Source of the DNA: a virus
Reading direction: 5' to 3' (one strand)
DNA length: 31,804 bases
IMG/VR virus record: IMGVR_UViG_3300034418_010257
Location: 1 to 31,804 of that record
In this document: positions 21,584 to 29,140 of the stretch, piece by piece
Numbering within the stretch: position 1 is the first letter of the stretch
How the letters are laid out: every line of letters begins with the position of its first letter
The notes under the pieces: generated by a model
What the model saw: the letters and a program-made list of their open reading frames with translations, nothing else
Database searches by the model: none
What the model was told of the DNA's origin: nothing
Made by a program: the position numbers and the translations under genes

Positions 21584-23191
21584 TTACAAGTACCCTTCGC
21601 GCGTCGCGGTTCGCACGCTATCAGCAACAACGCGCGCCGCTTCGCGCGGGTCACCGACAACGCCAAAGTTTGAAATGACGGTCACGTCGGTTTGTTGTCT
21701 GGTTTGTGCAACAACCGGTGCCGGCGCAACACCGGCACCGACAACCGAACCGCCGCCGCCGGAACCGCCGCCGGTGCGCGATAGCGCCGCGCCGGCCGCA
21801 ATCATTGCGCCGGCCGCCGCGGTCATGCCGACGGCCGCCGCTTGTTGACCGGGAACGAAGAACAAGGCCGCCGCCTCGAGCAACCGCGCTTGCCCCTTGG
21901 CAATCAATTCTTGACCGATGAATGCCTTGATTGCGTCAAGCGCCTTTGCTTGGCCGCTTGTCACTTGTGCAAGGATGTTGCCGGTTTCGCTTGCGTAGTT
22001 CTGCGCGGCTTCAATCCGCGCGGTCAACGCTTCCTTGTATTTGTCGGCGCCGGCTTGTTGCCTTTCGTCGGCAAGTTCGGCGGCAATGTTGGCTTTTTCG
22101 AAGGCCGTGTTGGCCACGCCGAAACCCGCGCTTGCGAACCCGCCGATTGAATTGGCAAGGTCGCGCAAGTCGTTGAACGCAACGCGCGCTTCATGCCGCA
22201 TCGTTGAAATGCGGCCGGTTGTTTCTTCGATTTCGTCGCCGGCCGCGCCAACCGCTTCGGTGTAGACCTGCCACTCGGTTGAGTCGTCGCGCAACTGGTC
22301 GGCCACGTCACTGAACAAGCCAGACGCGCCGTCCATCATTTGTTGCAACCGGTCCATGCGCGCCGTTGTGTCTTCAACGTCGCGCGCGAACCCGGTGCGC
22401 AATGCGTCACGAGCCGCAACCAGTTCAAGCCGCATGGTTTCGGTTTCGGCGGCCATCTCGGCAACACCGGCCGCGCCGGCGTCCATGCCGTCGGCAATGC
22501 CGTTGAGTTGTTCGGCAAGGCCACGCATGCCAACGCGGCCGGCCGCTTGTGCCGCGCCGCGGGTGAACGTTGCAAGCTGTTCAGTCAGCGCCGCGGTCAT
22601 TTCAATCGCTTCGCGCGCAACGACGATGACGCCTTGCGAAAGCGCAATCCCGAGTTCGGTAGCGCCAAGCGCCGTGGCCTTGATTGCGAGTTTTGCAACC
22701 TCGAACGTTTGCGCCAATCTGCCGACGAAGCGAATGCCCATTGCGACGGCATCAAGCGCAACAACAAGCGCGTTGACCGTGAATTCGCGAAATTGCGATT
22801 CGTTGGCCGCAACCGCCGCTTGTAGGTTGCCGGTTACCGCCTGAAGCGCGCCGAACACCCGTTCAGCGTTCTCGCCGCCAAGCGCCGCGGCGCCGACGGC
22901 AACCTTCAAGTCTTCGAATTTCGAAGCCGTGCCGGCGGCCATTGCGCCGGCTTCGCGATTGGCCGCGGTAAACGCTTCCATCGCTTCGCGCGCAAAGTCG
23001 GCCGCGCGCGAAAGCGCTTCTTCGATTGTGCCAAGGCCGGCAACACCCAACCCCGTGGCAATCGCTTCGCGGCCGACGTCGCGAAACTCTCGGCCCAAAT
23101 CGCGCGCGGCGCGTTCCATGCGGCCGAATTCGCGCCGAGCGCCGCGGCCATCGGCGTCAATTTCTACCCGTGCCCCTACGCGCGTTGCCAT
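21584..23191 (-). CDS. Tail tape measure protein
   Basis: 535 aa from ATG 23191 (TGATG overlap with the chaperone gene). Mostly helical and Ala-rich: an N-terminal basic amphipathic start (RVGARVEIDADGRGARREFGRMERAARDLGREF), hydrophobic membrane-prone helices near 145-215 and 430-470, a GGGSGGGGS linker near 480, and a C-terminal helix after VTVISNFGVVGDP. It sets tail length as an extended helical ruler. By the usual 0.15 nm per residue this suggests a short tail of roughly 80 nm. Position after the frameshifted chaperones confirms the role. Confidence 0.88.
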   Translation of the reverse strand: MATRVGARVEIDADGRGARREFGRMERAARDLGREFRDVGREAIATGLGVAGLGTIEEALSRAADFAREAMEAFTAANREAGAMAAGTASKFEDLKVAVGAAALGGENAERVFGALQAVTGNLQAAVAANESQFREFTVNALVVALDAVAMGIRFVGRLAQTFEVAKLAIKATALGATELGIALSQGVIVVAREAIEMTAALTEQLATFTRGAAQAAGRVGMRGLAEQLNGIADGMDAGAAGVAEMAAETETMRLELVAARDALRTGFARDVEDTTARMDRLQQMMDGASGLFSDVADQLRDDSTEWQVYTEAVGAAGDEIEETTGRISTMRHEARVAFNDLRDLANSIGGFASAGFGVANTAFEKANIAAELADERQQAGADKYKEALTARIEAAQNYASETGNILAQVTSGQAKALDAIKAFIGQELIAKGQARLLEAAALFFVPGQQAAAVGMTAAAGAMIAAGAALSRTGGGSGGGGSVVGAGVAPAPVVAQTRQQTDVTVISNFGVVGDPREAARVVADSVRTATREGYL

Positions 23192-23538
23192 CACTTACCC
23201 CCGCGCGCGCGCTCGATAGCCTTGCGGCGTTGTTCGGCTTCCCATTCCTGAACCCGTTGCGCGTCGGCCAGCGCCGTCAAGGCGAGCGTTCCAAGCTGCC
23301 ACGCTTGGCCGCTGATATGGTCCGGCGACACCGCGCCGCGCTGAATGGCCGCCCCCAAATCGAGCGCATCCCAAAACCAACCCGGCACCGTCAACACGTC
23401 GCAAGCCGGTTGACCGGGTTGGCGCGCGATGTTCGGGTTTCGTAGCGGTTTCGGGCAACATCGGCCAACCCTTGTCAAGTCGTCGCATTCGGCGCAGATA
23501 AACCCCGGTGTTGTAATCAACCGGGCTGCGCGGTTTAT
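23191..23538 (-). CDS. Tail assembly chaperone, T part of G-T frameshift product
   Basis: 115 codons in the -1 frame after the slippery site at 23538-23544, open with no stop back to that site. A -1 slip in gene G would give a 211-aa G-T fusion. The T part has a Cys cluster (ICAEC, then RCCPKP) and a helical C-terminus (ALADAQRVQEWEAEQRRKAIERARG). A TTG start at 23520 exists but has no good ribosome site, supporting frameshift expression. Chaperones of this kind hold the tape measure during tail assembly. Confidence 0.85.
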   Translation of the reverse strand: MNRAARLITTPGFICAECDDLTRVGRCCPKPLRNPNIARQPGQPACDVLTVPGWFWDALDLGAAIQRGAVSPDHISGQAWQLGTLALTALADAQRVQEWEAEQRRKAIERARGGK

Positions 23539-23825
23539 TTTCCCTGCGCAGTCACCGACGGCATGCGAGACGTCAACACACGGCCGGCAAGTTGCACCGT
23601 TTCACCAAAGGGAACGTGAGTGTCTAGCCAATCGGCCACGTCTTGAACGTCGGCAATCGTCGCATGCGGACCGACAAAGGCAAGCGCCGCGTCATAGTGC
23701 GCAACCACGTCACCGTCACCAATCGACGCAATGCGCGCGGTGTATTCAAGGCATCGCGATTGCTTCGGCGGTTGAATCGTCAATTCAACCTCGGCACCGT
23801 CAACCGTGACAACGTGTTCGCGCAT
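23535..23825 (-). CDS. Tail assembly chaperone G
   Basis: 96 aa from ATG 23825 (TAATG overlap with the major tail gene; GTG 23834 possible). A small alpha/beta protein with VVTVDGAEVELTIQPPKQSRCLEY, then helical DVQDVADWLDTHV. It ends in a TAA directly after the slippery heptamer GGGAAAA. Between the major tail protein and tape measure genes, it takes the place of lambda gpG, the short product made in excess over the G-T fusion. Confidence 0.85.
   Translation of the reverse strand: MREHVVTVDGAEVELTIQPPKQSRCLEYTARIASIGDGDVVAHYDAALAFVGPHATIADVQDVADWLDTHVPFGETVQLAGRVLTSRMPSVTAQGK
23538..23544 (-). other. Programmed -1 frameshift site GGGAAAA
   Basis: Read on the minus strand, G-GGA-AAA is in the zero frame of gene G, immediately before its TAA stop. 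After a slip to GGG-AAA, reading continues ATA-AAC-CGC into the downstream frame. A small stem AACCG/CGGTT lies two bases after the heptamer. Closely similar to the lambda G/GT heptamer GGGAAAG. Confidence 0.88.
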
Positions 23826-24841
23826 TAGGCCCACCCAATTTGCGACGTCAACCCGGTTGCCGGGTCAACCGCGCCGCCGTATTCGATGCCGTATTGTCTG
23901 AACGTGTCGCCTTGCGGCGTCGGCAACTTGGCGAAACCGTTGGGCAAGCCAATTGTCACCGTGCCAGTCGGGCCGGGAATCGACACCGACACCGGCCCGG
24001 TTGTCACCGCGAGCGCGGTTGACCATGCGTTCAGGGTGCCTTCGGCCGCCGCGTCAAGAACCGTCGTCAAGACCGGCGCGGCCGCGCGGTTGACGTATGA
24101 CGGCGCAAAGGCATCGGTTCCGGCCGTCGCATCAGGACGCTCGGCAAGTTCGGCGCCGGCCGTGAAACCCCATGACGCCAACCCTTCAACCGTGCCGGTT
24201 GTCGTTGTCGTCAACGTTGCGTCAACGTTCACCCAAGGTGCCGGGTCAACGAACGTGCCGCCGGCATAGGTCACCGACGCGGGTGTCATCGTCGCGGCCG
24301 TCAAGGACGATGCCGACGGCGCACCGGCCCAACGGCCTTGAAGCGTCCACGTCAACCGGATTCGCGCGCCGCTATCGGCCGAAACCTCAACCGTACCAAC
24401 GACGTCAAACGCGGTGAACGTGTTGCCGTCAACCTCATCAACCTGGATTGTGCAAGGCACGATTCCGGCGGAACCGGCACCAACAAGCGGCCGAGACGTT
24501 GCCACGTCCCAAAGCACCGTTCCAAGACCGTCGGCGCGAAGATAACCGCACGCCGCCCAAAGCGGCGCAAGCGCCGAGCTTGAAGCGTCAAGCGGGTTGT
24601 CAAAGCCATAGTGTTCGGTCACAAGCGTCATGCTCCACGCTTGCGAGCCAAGCACCGGCGGCAACGACGGGCCGAACGCGGCCGACAAGTCAGCGCGTTC
24701 AATCAGCTGTTCACCGCGCGGTTCGGCGCTTACTTCCAAGCAGCGCAACGACGGGTCAACGCCGAGCGCAATGGGTTCGGCCGTGCCGACCACGGCTTGT
24801 GACTTGATCGTCACAACCGTTGAGTTTGCATTGATTGTCAT
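23825..24841 (-). CDS. Major tail (tube) protein
   Basis: 338 aa, beta-rich with a polyThr patch (LTTTTTGTVEG) and many Asp/Gly turns. It lies between a tail terminator-like gene and the tail chaperones, the standard place of the tube protein that stacks in rings around the tape measure. The C-terminus VSIPGPTGTVTIGLP and the two large lobes suggest a core plus a surface domain. Longer than typical lambda gpV (246 aa), so the extra domain may decorate the tail. Identified by order and composition, not by a conserved motif. Confidence 0.8.
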   Translation of the reverse strand: MTINANSTVVTIKSQAVVGTAEPIALGVDPSLRCLEVSAEPRGEQLIERADLSAAFGPSLPPVLGSQAWSMTLVTEHYGFDNPLDASSSALAPLWAACGYLRADGLGTVLWDVATSRPLVGAGSAGIVPCTIQVDEVDGNTFTAFDVVGTVEVSADSGARIRLTWTLQGRWAGAPSASSLTAATMTPASVTYAGGTFVDPAPWVNVDATLTTTTTGTVEGLASWGFTAGAELAERPDATAGTDAFAPSYVNRAAAPVLTTVLDAAAEGTLNAWSTALAVTTGPVSVSIPGPTGTVTIGLPNGFAKLPTPQGDTFRQYGIEYGGAVDPATGLTSQIGWA

Positions 24842-25368
24842 GGAATCAACCGCCTTTGCCTTTGGTCAACCTGTACGGTGACGTCAATGAATCGCAAGTA
24901 TTGTCCACGGTCATCGGCTTCAATCAACGGCGTCGGCGTTGAATTCACCGGAACGCAACGCCAAACGCCAACCGCGCCGGCATACGTCGGCAACGCAAGG
25001 AAGCGTTGTAGGGTGTATGATACTGCCCAGGCATACAACCGCAAGGCATCATCATACGTTGACACTTCATCGGCTTCGGATTGCGAGGCCGCCGCGACAA
25101 TGCGCGCGTTGATGGTGTGCCGGACCTGAAACGCGGCAAGCGCGTCGGCTTCAATGTATTCGGTGCCGGTATCGTACAAGCCGACGCCGGGTGAATCCCA
25201 ATCCGTTGGGATTGTTTCGCTTCGCCAAAACTTGACCGGCTCCGGCAACGCAAGGTCAGGATATATCGCTTCAAGCGACAACAGCACGGCCGGCAATTCA
25301 GCTTGAAGAACCGCGACGCCTTGCCGCAATACCTCGACAATGCACCAACCGATTGACGGGGTTGTCAT
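24838..25368 (-). CDS. Tail terminator/completion protein
   Basis: 176 aa with ATGA overlaps at both ends. Helix-strand mix with a Cys near the start (SIGWCIVEVLRQGVAVLQAELPAVLLSLEAIYP), helix VSTYDDALRLYAWAVSYTLQRFLALP, and a closing strand with YLRFIDVTVQVDQ. Position just before the tube protein fits lambda gpU-type or HK97 gp10-type completion proteins that cap the tail. Assignment from order and size. Confidence 0.65.
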   Translation of the reverse strand: MTTPSIGWCIVEVLRQGVAVLQAELPAVLLSLEAIYPDLALPEPVKFWRSETIPTDWDSPGVGLYDTGTEYIEADALAAFQVRHTINARIVAAASQSEADEVSTYDDALRLYAWAVSYTLQRFLALPTYAGAVGVWRCVPVNSTPTPLIEADDRGQYLRFIDVTVQVDQRQRRLIP

Positions 25369-25934
25369 AGGTCAATCTCGGCCGATGTTTGACCGACCGT
25401 TGTGCGGCCGAATTCGCGCGCAATCTCGCCAGCAAACTTGCTGACTTCCTTGCGCAAGTCATCCTTGAAGCCGCGACCAAACGACACAAGCCGCCGACGC
25501 GGTATCGCATAACCGCCGGCCCAAAGCGGCGCGCGGCCGCGGCCGGCGTCATGGTTCGCGGCATGCGGCACGGCCGTCCCCATTGTGACGGCGCGCTTGC
25601 CAGCTTCCCAAATGCCAAGCGGGTGACGGGCCGACACAAGGGAGGGGTACAGATATTCTCGGCCAGGCTTCCAACGCAGAACGCGCAACCGGTCCGGTTC
25701 AATGCCGGTCAACCGCGACTTCACGGTCACATACCGGAACCGCTCCGGCGTTTGTTGGTAGGTTTTCCAACCGAATTCGCGGCCGGCCGTGTCATACATT
25801 TCGCGCCGCGACTTGTGCCACGGTTGACGCATGCGGCGCCAAAGCGGCCGGAAGTCGGCAACGTTGTCAATTGCGCCCTGTATGCGCTCAACGATTTGGC
25901 CGGTTGCCGAGTCTATGACCGACAATTCAAACAT
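25365..25934 (-). CDS. Virion morphogenesis/neck protein
   Basis: 189 aa from ATG 25934. The open frame extends upstream but overlaps the previous gene with non-conserved text. N-terminal LSVIDSATGQIVERIQGAIDNVADFRPLWRRM resembles Mu gpG/HK97-gp10-like tail-completion proteins, followed by an Arg/Lys- and aromatic-rich body (TAGREFGWKTYQQTPERFRYVTVKSRLTG is split among helices) and a basic helical C-terminus. It probably joins head to tail. No catalytic motif. Confidence 0.65.
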   Translation of the reverse strand: MFELSVIDSATGQIVERIQGAIDNVADFRPLWRRMRQPWHKSRREMYDTAGREFGWKTYQQTPERFRYVTVKSRLTGIEPDRLRVLRWKPGREYLYPSLVSARHPLGIWEAGKRAVTMGTAVPHAANHDAGRGRAPLWAGGYAIPRRRLVSFGRGFKDDLRKEVSKFAGEIAREFGRTTVGQTSAEIDL

Positions 25935-26394
25935 TGCCGGACCACGCAAGCCGGTTGACCAGCGAACCGTCGGCAAGCGCCGCTTCGATTTCGGCGGCGC
26001 GGGTGACGTGTGAGTCAACCAAGTTCGGCGCGCCGGCCGCGGTCGGTTGACCGTCACCCAACGTGCCAATCCGTTCGAGCACACGGTCACGCAATGCGTC
26101 GGCTTCGTCACCGAATGACGTGACGATTGGCGTGACCGTCCGTTCGCGCGCTCGCATGACGTCATGAAGCGCCGCGGCAATCACCCAACGGCGCGAAAGC
26201 CGGTACAGTTGCGAGGCCGGGTCAATCGTCGCGACGTCAACACCGACCGATTGAAGCAATGCCGACCATTCGGCACCACGGTCGGTGACCATTTCGTCGG
26301 CTTGCGCGTCCGTCGGTGACGTCGTTGCGTCAAGCGTCAACCGGTGCGCGTAGCCTTCCAACGTGGCCGATGTAACGCCAAACGTTTCAATCAT
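25927..26394 (-). CDS. Head-tail connector (gp6-like)
   Basis: 155 aa from ATG 26394 (GTG 26403 possible), overlapping the next gene by 8 bases. Helix-rich, with TSATLEGYAHRLTL, the central helix LYRLSRRWVIAAALHDVMRARE and the C-terminal helix ADEIEAALADGSL-like stretch. Helical connector proteins of this length normally follow the capsid gene and dock under the portal. Assigned by order and helical content. Confidence 0.65.
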   Translation of the reverse strand: MIETFGVTSATLEGYAHRLTLDATTSPTDAQADEMVTDRGAEWSALLQSVGVDVATIDPASQLYRLSRRWVIAAALHDVMRARERTVTPIVTSFGDEADALRDRVLERIGTLGDGQPTAAGAPNLVDSHVTRAAEIEAALADGSLVNRLAWSGNV

Positions 26395-26665
26395 CGGCCG
26401 CACCTTCTAGCAGCGCGGCCAAATCATCGGCCGACGTTGACCGGTATGACAACCCTTCGTCAAGACCGGCGGCCTTGACCATGCTCCATAATTCGCTTCG
26501 CGTTGGCTTTGCCGGCGTCGGTTCTTCAACCAGTTCGACAAAGCCAATGCGAAGCGCGCCGGCCAGTGCGCTGTCATCATTCGGCACGTCAACGACGTCA
26601 CCAACATGATGAAGCGCACCGGCCAGGCGAACCCCACGGCCCATGATGACACGGACCGTCGGCAT
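26387..26665 (-). CDS. Small head protein with C-terminal helical motif
   Basis: 92 aa, TAATG overlap with the capsid gene. N-terminal SH3-like strands (VRVIMGRGVRLAGALHHVGDVVDVPND, ALRIGFVELV) are linked by a Pro/Thr stretch to a small helical domain (TRSELWSMVKAAGL, STSADDLAALLEGA) reminiscent of the Rho-N/SAP-type helical hairpin found at the ends of some phage head proteins. Probable head completion or capsid-associated protein. Confidence 0.65.
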   Translation of the reverse strand: MPTVRVIMGRGVRLAGALHHVGDVVDVPNDDSALAGALRIGFVELVEEPTPAKPTRSELWSMVKAAGLDEGLSYRSTSADDLAALLEGAADD

Positions 26666-27702
26666 TATGCGGCACAGTTCGAGAAGAACACACCGGCAAA
26701 CGTGTCGGCAATGTGAACGTCATAGTAAGCGTCACCGAACATGCTGATGCCCTTGAAGGCCGCATTGCGGTCGCTTTCGATGTTCAGCTGGCCGCCGGAT
26801 TCATCCGAAGGAATCACCGTCTTCAGGAACGAGCGTTCGAGGCCGCCGGCCGTGCGAACAATCGAGAACGCGCCGTTCGTGCCGCTTGCGTCACCGAAGG
26901 CATCGCGCACGGTGCCGGCCGCGTCACGATACTTGCCGGACGCGAAGATCAAGCGCGCGCCGGGAAGATACTGGCGGAACCACGCTTCAAGCGCCGCGTC
27001 GGTTGCGTAGCCCTTCATCGAGAAATCAGGCGAAACCGCGCCGCCGACGCTGATGGTGTCGCGAATCTGGTCTTGCTTTTTCAGAAGCGGCCGGATGTTG
27101 CGCGACGCCACAATCAGCAATTCTTCGCCTTCGGCATAGGTCTGTTGAGTCAACAGGTAATCAACGGCCGATTCAAGCGCGCCGATGATATCGTTGTTCG
27201 TCGCGGCGCCAAGCGTCCAAGGCGACGAAGCACCGGCGCCGCCGTTGTAATTGGCCGCGGTATCAAGCGCGCCCATGACGTGCTGATAGTGCGTCGAAGC
27301 CGCCTTTGCCGCGAACCGCTTGGCAACAAACTTTTCAAGTTCAATGCCGTTGTCCAAGCCGAGCTTGGCAACGCGACGGTCGGGAAGGTCGATTCGGCCG
27401 AGCTTGTATCGCTTGCATTCAAACGAGTTCGAATCCAGCGCGATTTCGAGGCCTTCGTATTCAGACCCTTCAAGCGAAGCCGGAACCAGCGCCGACGGCG
27501 TTGCCTGAAGGTCAAGCCCTGACCACGTTCGGTCAATCGGATATTCGCCTTCATGCGCGTCCATCGTGACGATTGGCGCAACCTGAACGGCTTTCTGCCA
27601 TTCAAGCGACTGTTCAACGGCTTCATTGTAAAGGCCGCGAACAACAACAGTGTCAACGGGGCGCACGGTCGGTGCGCTACCGGAACCAATAGCGAGAGTC
27701 AT
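26665..27702 (-). CDS. Major capsid protein
   Basis: 345 aa, ATG 27702 with TGAGG upstream. The likely HK97-fold shell protein: an N-terminal arm, a P-domain-like spine helix (NGIELEKFVAKRFAAKAASTHYQHVMGAL), then an A-domain-like stretch (ELLIVASRNIRPLLKKQDQIRDT; ARLIFASGKYRDAAG), closing with FGDAYYDVHIADTFAGVFFS. It follows the protease-scaffold and decoration genes, as in Mu-like head modules. In base composition and codon use it is slightly richer in CTG/GAG than its neighbours, as expected for a highly expressed gene. Confidence 0.85.
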   Translation of the reverse strand: MTLAIGSGSAPTVRPVDTVVVRGLYNEAVEQSLEWQKAVQVAPIVTMDAHEGEYPIDRTWSGLDLQATPSALVPASLEGSEYEGLEIALDSNSFECKRYKLGRIDLPDRRVAKLGLDNGIELEKFVAKRFAAKAASTHYQHVMGALDTAANYNGGAGASSPWTLGAATNNDIIGALESAVDYLLTQQTYAEGEELLIVASRNIRPLLKKQDQIRDTISVGGAVSPDFSMKGYATDAALEAWFRQYLPGARLIFASGKYRDAAGTVRDAFGDASGTNGAFSIVRTAGGLERSFLKTVIPSDESGGQLNIESDRNAAFKGISMFGDAYYDVHIADTFAGVFFSNCAA

Positions 27703-27704
27703 GA

Positions 27705-28103
27705 TTAGAGCCTCACAACGCTGTCAAACGTGACGTAGATTTCAAGGCCGTCGCCGGGGTTCGTCGATGGCGAACGCGCGATGCCGCAACTGTGGATAAC
27801 GTCACCGGCAATGCCCAGCGCCGTCGGGTCAAACAGGGTGACTCCGCCAACGTCGGCCATCACACGGTCACCGACGGTGATGGGCGCGGCGCCAACCTGC
27901 TGGGTCCGCACAAGCCGACCGTCGCCGGAATCGGTAACAACCGCAATGTCATCGCCGGCCGCGTTGGTGTTCGTCACCGCAACGCCAAGCGGCGGCACAA
28001 GCGCCGAGCTTGCCGCGGTTACTTGGCCGGCGCCGTTGTATGCGACAACGGTGCCGGGAATGATCGGGCCGTCGGCATTTGCCGGGCGAGAAAGATAGGC
28101 CAT
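27705..28103 (-). CDS. Capsid decoration protein (DUF2190-like)
   Basis: 132 aa from ATG 28103 (TGATG overlap). Beta-rich, with GTVVAYNGAGQVTAASSALVPPLGVAVTNTNAAGDDIAVVTDSG and then ITVGDRVMADVGG. This pattern matches small capsid-stabilising proteins that start with a PGTVV strand and have a G-D-x-V motif. It lies between protease-scaffold and capsid genes, the standard place. It would bind the outside of the shell. Confidence 0.75.
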   Translation of the reverse strand: MAYLSRPANADGPIIPGTVVAYNGAGQVTAASSALVPPLGVAVTNTNAAGDDIAVVTDSGDGRLVRTQQVGAAPITVGDRVMADVGGVTLFDPTALGIAGDVIHSCGIARSPSTNPGDGLEIYVTFDSVVRL

Positions 28104-28633
28104 CACTTCACCCCATTCAGCTGGGCCGAAGCGCGCTGTGCGGCCTCGGCAAATGTAATTTCGTTGCCATTCGCGGCGGCGGCGGCGCGAATCGAAAGCG
28201 CCAATTCACCGACGGTCTTGGCGGCCGGTGCCGAAACGCCGGCAATCCGGTCTTCGGCGGCCGGCCGTTCGGGAAGCGAATCAATGACGATGCCGAACGC
28301 TTCGGCGTCGCGAAGACGAAGCGACACAAGCCGGTCAACGTGGTCGTCCGGAACAACGCGCTTGTCGGCCAGTTGCGCAACTTCGGCGCGCGCATCGCGA
28401 ACGGCAATTTCGCGTTCGAGCGCGGCAATGCGGTCGGCCATTTCGGCGCGGTATTCGTCACCGCATGCGGCTTCCATTTCGGCGGCCGGTTCTTCGGTGT
28501 CGGTCGCTTCGGTGTCGGCGGCCGGTTCTTCGGCGGCCGGTTCCTCGGTCGCCGGCATTTCGAGCTTTGCTTCAATGCGCGCAAGCATATCGGCAAGGCC
28601 CTGAATTGCCTGCATCATCATTTCAGGATTCAT
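28103..28633 (-). CDS. Nested scaffold protein from internal start
   Basis: In-frame ATG 28633 (MNPEMMM) is preceded by GAGGA at 28641-28645 with a 7-base gap, a good ribosome site inside the protease-scaffold gene. It would give 176 aa of scaffold without protease. Mu gpI/gpZ and lambda C/Nu3 use the same nested arrangement, so separate production is likely. Confidence 0.6.
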   Translation of the reverse strand: MNPEMMMQAIQGLADMLARIEAKLEMPATEEPAAEEPAADTEATDTEEPAAEMEAACGDEYRAEMADRIAALEREIAVRDARAEVAQLADKRVVPDDHVDRLVSLRLRDAEAFGIVIDSLPERPAAEDRIAGVSAPAAKTVGELALSIRAAAAANGNEITFAEAAQRASAQLNGVK

Positions 28634-29140
28634 TCCGTCATCCTCGGAAAGAGTAATGCCAGCGAGCGCCGGCCGTTCGATTTGTCCGCGTTTCAAGTAA
28701 GGCACGGTTACAAGGCTCAATTCTTTGAGCACACAAGGCCACGTCTCACCGTGTTCGTCTTGCCAATCAAAGTCGGCACCAATTGAAACATACACGGCCG
28801 CTTTGCGATTGTCCATATCGGCACCGGCCGGCAACCATTCAACGCCGAGATAAAGCGCGCGGTCATGTTCCTGGTCAATGCCGAGTTCGGCCGCCTCAAC
28901 CCGCGTCAACACACGGCCGCGACGCACAAGGCCAAGCGGCTCGCCGGTTCGGTCATGCTCCCTGATGACGGGGCACGAGAAAACCGCAAGGTAATCAAGG
29001 ATTGATTTGGTCCAACAATCCCAATTGCCAGCGAAGTCGATTTGTTCGCCGTAATATTGGATTGACGAATCACCCAATGCCCAGAACCACGCAAGCGAAT
29101 CGTCACCGGCGGCAACCTCTTTCAGTTCGACTTCAAGCAC
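28103..29140 (-). CDS. Prohead protease-scaffold protein (Mu gpI-like)
   Basis: 345 aa from GTG 29140, chosen for GGGGG six bases upstream; the longer open frame overlaps the portal gene. Residues 1-165 form the serine protease: H62 in REHDRTGEPLG and the conserved KELSLVTVP (139-147), with VSIGADF at 118-124. Residues 170-345 form the scaffold: acidic repeats TEEPAAEEPAADTEATDTEEPAAE and a long coiled coil (MADRIAALEREIAVRDARAEVAQL). It shapes the prohead and then cleaves itself and partners. A well-placed internal start for scaffold alone is present (28633). Confidence 0.85.
   Translation of the reverse strand: MLEVELKEVAAGDDSLAWFWALGDSSIQYYGEQIDFAGNWDCWTKSILDYLAVFSCPVIREHDRTGEPLGLVRRGRVLTRVEAAELGIDQEHDRALYLGVEWLPAGADMDNRKAAVYVSIGADFDWQDEHGETWPCVLKELSLVTVPYLKRGQIERPALAGITLSEDDGMNPEMMMQAIQGLADMLARIEAKLEMPATEEPAAEEPAADTEATDTEEPAAEMEAACGDEYRAEMADRIAALEREIAVRDARAEVAQLADKRVVPDDHVDRLVSLRLRDAEAFGIVIDSLPERPAAEDRIAGVSAPAAKTVGELALSIRAAAAANGNEITFAEAAQRASAQLNGVK
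28641..28645 (-). promoter_or_regulatory. Internal Shine-Dalgarno for nested scaffold
   Basis: GAGGA on the minus strand, 7 bases before ATG 28633. It is what makes the internal scaffold start credible. Confidence 0.6.

Noticed and set aside
26713-27522. 269-codon plus-strand frame opposite the capsid gene
   Set aside because: Shadow of the capsid gene: Arg/Val-rich, no coupling or ribosome site, and wrong strand for the late unit.
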